Source: Neoechinorhynchus agilis (Eukaryota; Acanthocephala). From it: a stretch of 20,239 nt of DNA. Every line of letters begins with the position of its first letter. Within the stretch, counting starts at the first letter, position 1. Made by a program: the position numbers and the translations under genes. The notes beneath the pieces were generated by a model that was not told the DNA's origin, ran no database searches, and saw only the letters and a program-made list of their open reading frames with translations. Positions 18,076-20,239 of the stretch are shown here, piece after piece. The stretch covers positions 1-20,239 of the forward strand of contig JBMGUZ010000050.1 of assembly GCA_051530055.1 (NCBI GenBank). The letters run 5' to 3'.

Positions 18076-18290
18076 TCACTCACCTGCCTTCCTGGTGTAA
18101 CGGTCGAAAGGACGGATGCAGCGTTCCCGCGTGTTTTGTAGGAGGAATACTCCTGATCTCGAATCGTTAATGATTCGTCTCAATCTCTTGGACAATTGGT
18201 TGACCAGGTCCTGCATTGCGGTACCAAACGACCCGAATGCCTCGACACCAAAGGAACAAAATAATGATTTCGACAAAAGTCAATGTATTT
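18076..18290 (-). mobile_element. RLE LINE C-terminal fragment, minus strand
   Basis: The minus strand reads LFCSFGVEAFGSFG, QDLVNQLSKRLRRI and DSRSGVFLLQN, which line up with YFVPFGVETYGALG, LQYVSKKLIEAT and DSRAGVFFRQN of copy 1. Only the region after the nuclease core remains. It is more diverged than the other pieces and represents a separate, older insertion. Confidence 0.75.
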
Positions 18291-19248
18291 TGTCCTTTGG
18301 CTTTTCTCAGCGACGGACTGTGGTAGACAAAAAATTTAGGTCACAGCACGGTTGACTTTAGTAAAATTGTTGTGATCAAGAGCGAATGAGCGCATTTTTG
18401 TCGTTTTCGGAAATGCAACATTCGGTAGTGCTTGCTAAGTGGTTCTCAGTGACCTGAAGATGCTGATTATCGGTGCGGCCGCTGTAGGTCTCTCAATTTT
18501 AACCCCAAAAATGTGAAATTGCAGCCTTGAATGTTAGCGAGCTTCTTCATTTCGATCGTTCTGGGAATCCTATCGATAAATATGAACCTGCTTGCTCTTC
18601 TGCGCAATTGCACTCTTAAATGAAATGTCGAAAGCGATATTAATAAGGAGCCTGCAAAACTAGAGTTGATCTGCAAGCGGACAGTTTATCTCGAAATACA
18701 TGAACCTATATTCCTTATCGAGAACTGCTTGTAACACCTTAAATTACTACATAAATCGAGAGCTGCCTTCTTTTTCGAGCTTTCGGCGACCTTGGTAAAG
18801 CTGACACATTGATTTGGCAGGGAATATTTCCACTTTGAATACAGCATGGAGTCTTACTGGTTTACTTTTCAAAATATTACTGAGTATATTTTACATTCAA
18901 TTAAGTCAGAGTTGTACTTCAAGCATAATTAATAATGTTAATTTAGTAATCAATTGGCATGCAAACACATTAAATTAGACATTAAAATTTTCTGAATGCT
19001 GATTGGATGCAAAGATTAAGCGCGCCAAAAATTTGCGATTTTTCATGATTTCTAATTGGTTAAATAGAGCAGCAAAATACTATATATGAATTTATTTTCA
19101 AATTAGCGAACGATTGCTTCGAAGCAACTAAAGTATTTTTAAAAGTGCTTAGACATTCCAAATCATATTGATATGAAATTCTTATTCGATGGACACGATT
19201 ACGATGAAGAATAAAAAAACTGCAATAATTTATTTTTATTACGTTATT
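18291..19248. other. Spacer with weak coding hints only
   Basis: Two minus-strand frames, 18686-18847 (ATG start, 53 codons, with TKVAESSKKKAALDLCSNL) and 18467-18676 (69 codons, with SRFIFIDRIPRTIEMKKLA), have protein-like composition but no family match I can name. On the plus strand a short acidic frame ends at 19213 (DMKFLFDGHDYDEE-TAA). None has supported splice partners. AATAAA on the minus strand at 19235-19240 probably serves UQCRH. Confidence 0.3.
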
Positions 19249-19573
19249 TTAAATAGTTGAAAAGATCTTTTGCGACCTAGAATGAGCTGGAATTAAAAAT
19301 CAATAATCATTAAAATACATACGCAATGATCAACAGCCTCGACATAATCGACTAATTCCTCCATGCATGTCTCAGAAGTTCCTGGCTTTGATCGAACTCT
19401 ACTATTGCATTCATCGAGTTTTAATTTTAAAGACGAAATTTTCGATTGTTTTGAACATTTCTGCCTTAAACCAATTGCTGGGTCGATCTAACGTTTTGCT
19501 CTCATATAAAAAAATCGTTTTAAAAAACACTCACAATTTCAGATTCTTCAGCCACATCTTCTACTTCAGTCAT
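19249..19573 (-). CDS. UQCRH: Cytochrome bc1 complex hinge protein (three tiny exons, 81 aa)
   Basis: UQCRH (yeast Qcr6) is the small acidic subunit of respiratory complex III that sits by cytochrome c1 in the mitochondrial intermembrane space. Exons on the minus strand: 19573-19535 (MTEVEDVAEESEI), 19487-19319 and 19286-19249; introns 47 and 32 bases (donors GTGAGT and GTATTT, acceptors TTAG and CCAG); phases fit. The protein keeps the family's four-Cys pattern: LRQKC, LDECNSRV, TSETCMEELVDYVEAVDHCV, in line with human REQC, LCDERV, DCTEELFDFL and RDHCV, then a short tail KIFSTI matching KLFNNLK. The acidic N-terminus is shorter than in vertebrates (91 aa). Without the last splice the frame would end CILMIIDF after DHCV, so that 32-base intron is the least certain part. 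AATAAA lies just downstream. Confidence 0.9.
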
Positions 19574-19694
19574 TTTGAGTGTTTCTTGTCGTGATTGAAG
19601 CCGAATCATTTTTTAATGTAAAACAAAATGTTTTCTTTCGTGCGTTTTCAGTGATTTCTATTTGGTCAAGTTGTTGCTTTGGGTGGATAGTGTG

Positions 19695-19873
19695 ATTGTT
19701 TTTGTGACGTCTCTCACCCAGGCATTTGATCGAATGTTCGAGACTCGCCGGTCTCCTCTTCAGGTGTTGTCAACATCTAAAACACAAACAAGCGCTCGCT
19801 CAACATCAATTTACGTTTCGACTTGAAAATTCGATCAAATAAATAAATGTCTGAGCGACGTCACAAAAACAAT
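19695..19873 (-). repeat. Inverted-repeat element with hammerhead-like core
   Basis: Terminal inverted repeats ATTGTTTTTGTGACGTC (19695-19711) and its complement (19857-19873) bound a 179-bp unit; a second block, ATTTGATCGAAT (19724-19735), is also inverted at about 19830-19842. On the minus strand 19764-19736 reads CUGAAGA-G, a GAGAC/GUCUC stem with loop CGGCGA, then GAAC. This is the hammerhead order again, with one change in the CUGAUGA box and one A lost from GAAA. It lies about 120 bases upstream of the UQCRH start codon. It could be a MITE or a Penelope-derived terminal piece. Confidence 0.55.
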
Positions 19874-20048
19874 GATTTGTATCGTTTGATTAGGACATTT
19901 GGTCTCCGGTGGGTTCTTTATTTCCAATGTAGTGTATCGTTTTCTGATTGGCTTTTACCATTACCCAGTAATAATCTTTAATTTTTCAAATAGAAATTAG
20001 GCTTCTCGTTTTTTAATCTTATGGGAAAATGCAATTAACCTCAAAGTA

Positions 20049-20150
20049 ATGTCTTGGATTAACGAATCTATCAACCACATCTACCACAATTTCCTGAAAC
20101 GTCTCAAAGGACAACTGGATCAAGTTACAAAAACGCGTAAAACATCGTGA
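20049..20150 (+). CDS. Possible first exon or 33-aa small protein at the right edge
   Basis: ATG at 20049 opens MSWINESINHIYHNFLKRL, then KGQLDQVTKTRKTS and TGA at 20150. The composition is protein-like and amphipathic. A GTAAAA at 20137 could be a splice donor, making this the first exon of a gene that runs out of the window. No family recognised. Confidence 0.3.
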   Translation: MSWINESINHIYHNFLKRLKGQLDQVTKTRKTS

Positions 20151-20239
20151 TAAAAATATATTCTGAAATGATGTTTTTTGTTAAAAAATGAGTCTTGATA
20201 AAAAATGCGAATTAAATTTCAAATGGGAAGTCTTTGAGT

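Noticed and set aside
19367-19594. 75-codon plus frame opposite UQCRH
   Set aside because: The minus strand encodes UQCRH here with conserved Cys positions and fitting splice phases.
1-20239. Bacterial-style systems (CRISPR array, operons, toxin-antitoxin)
   Set aside because: Spliced animal genes and eukaryotic retroelements fill the window; no spaced short repeats or ribosome-binding sites occur.

Overview
The window is animal nuclear DNA from a small invertebrate with very compact genes. The spliced genes have introns of about 32-51 bases, and recognisable animal housekeeping genes sit among many broken retroelements. I cannot name the lineage. The 3' splice sites (AAAG, TTAG, ATAG, TTAAG, CCAG) lack the strong TTTTCAG of nematodes, and TAA ends most genes, so the standard code appears to apply.

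Layout. 1-517: last four exons of GALE (UDP-glucose 4-epimerase), plus strand. 518-1700: AT-rich spacer with a diverged direct repeat, an 18-bp minisatellite and a hairpin element. 1702-2274: single-exon four-helix membrane protein, minus strand. 2437-2970: two inverted-repeat elements, one of them almost perfect. 3036-3616: a TATA-driven small gene whose last exon is duplicated at 11985-12219. 3690-6746: a nearly full-length but broken LINE with an N-terminal zinc finger, a reverse transcriptase (RT) and a C-terminal restriction-like endonuclease (RLE), i.e. R2/NeSL/Utopia-like. 6840-7370: a decayed Jockey/CR1-like RT. 7558-7902: PTRHD1, with an in-frame TAA. 8618-10480: minus-strand copy of a sister RLE LINE. 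11300-12219: a four-exon tetraspan membrane protein whose tail exon is shared with the 3204-3616 gene. 11934-17705: a mosaic second copy of the 3331-6746 segment, with its middle replaced by an LTR-element gag/protease fossil, a Penelope-like GIY-YIG fragment and two minus-strand LINE pieces. 17706-20239: more LINE debris, an unidentified open frame, UQCRH (complex III hinge protein) as three tiny exons on the minus strand, another hairpin element, and a possible first exon at the right edge.

The recognisable genes serve unrelated housekeeping roles (galactose metabolism, a peptidyl-tRNA-hydrolase-like protein, respiratory complex III) and do not form a pathway. The main story is genome remodelling. 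Three pairs of segmental duplicates (3331-4755/11934-13363, 9535-10832/15393-16690, 5721-6746/16690-17705) share LINE sequence and one host exon. Shared defects show that at least the first pair was copied as DNA and not by retrotransposition. A second theme is four hairpin elements carrying hammerhead-ribozyme-like cores, the hallmark of Penelope-like elements, in a window that also holds a Penelope-like endonuclease relic. Percent identities given here were counted by eye.
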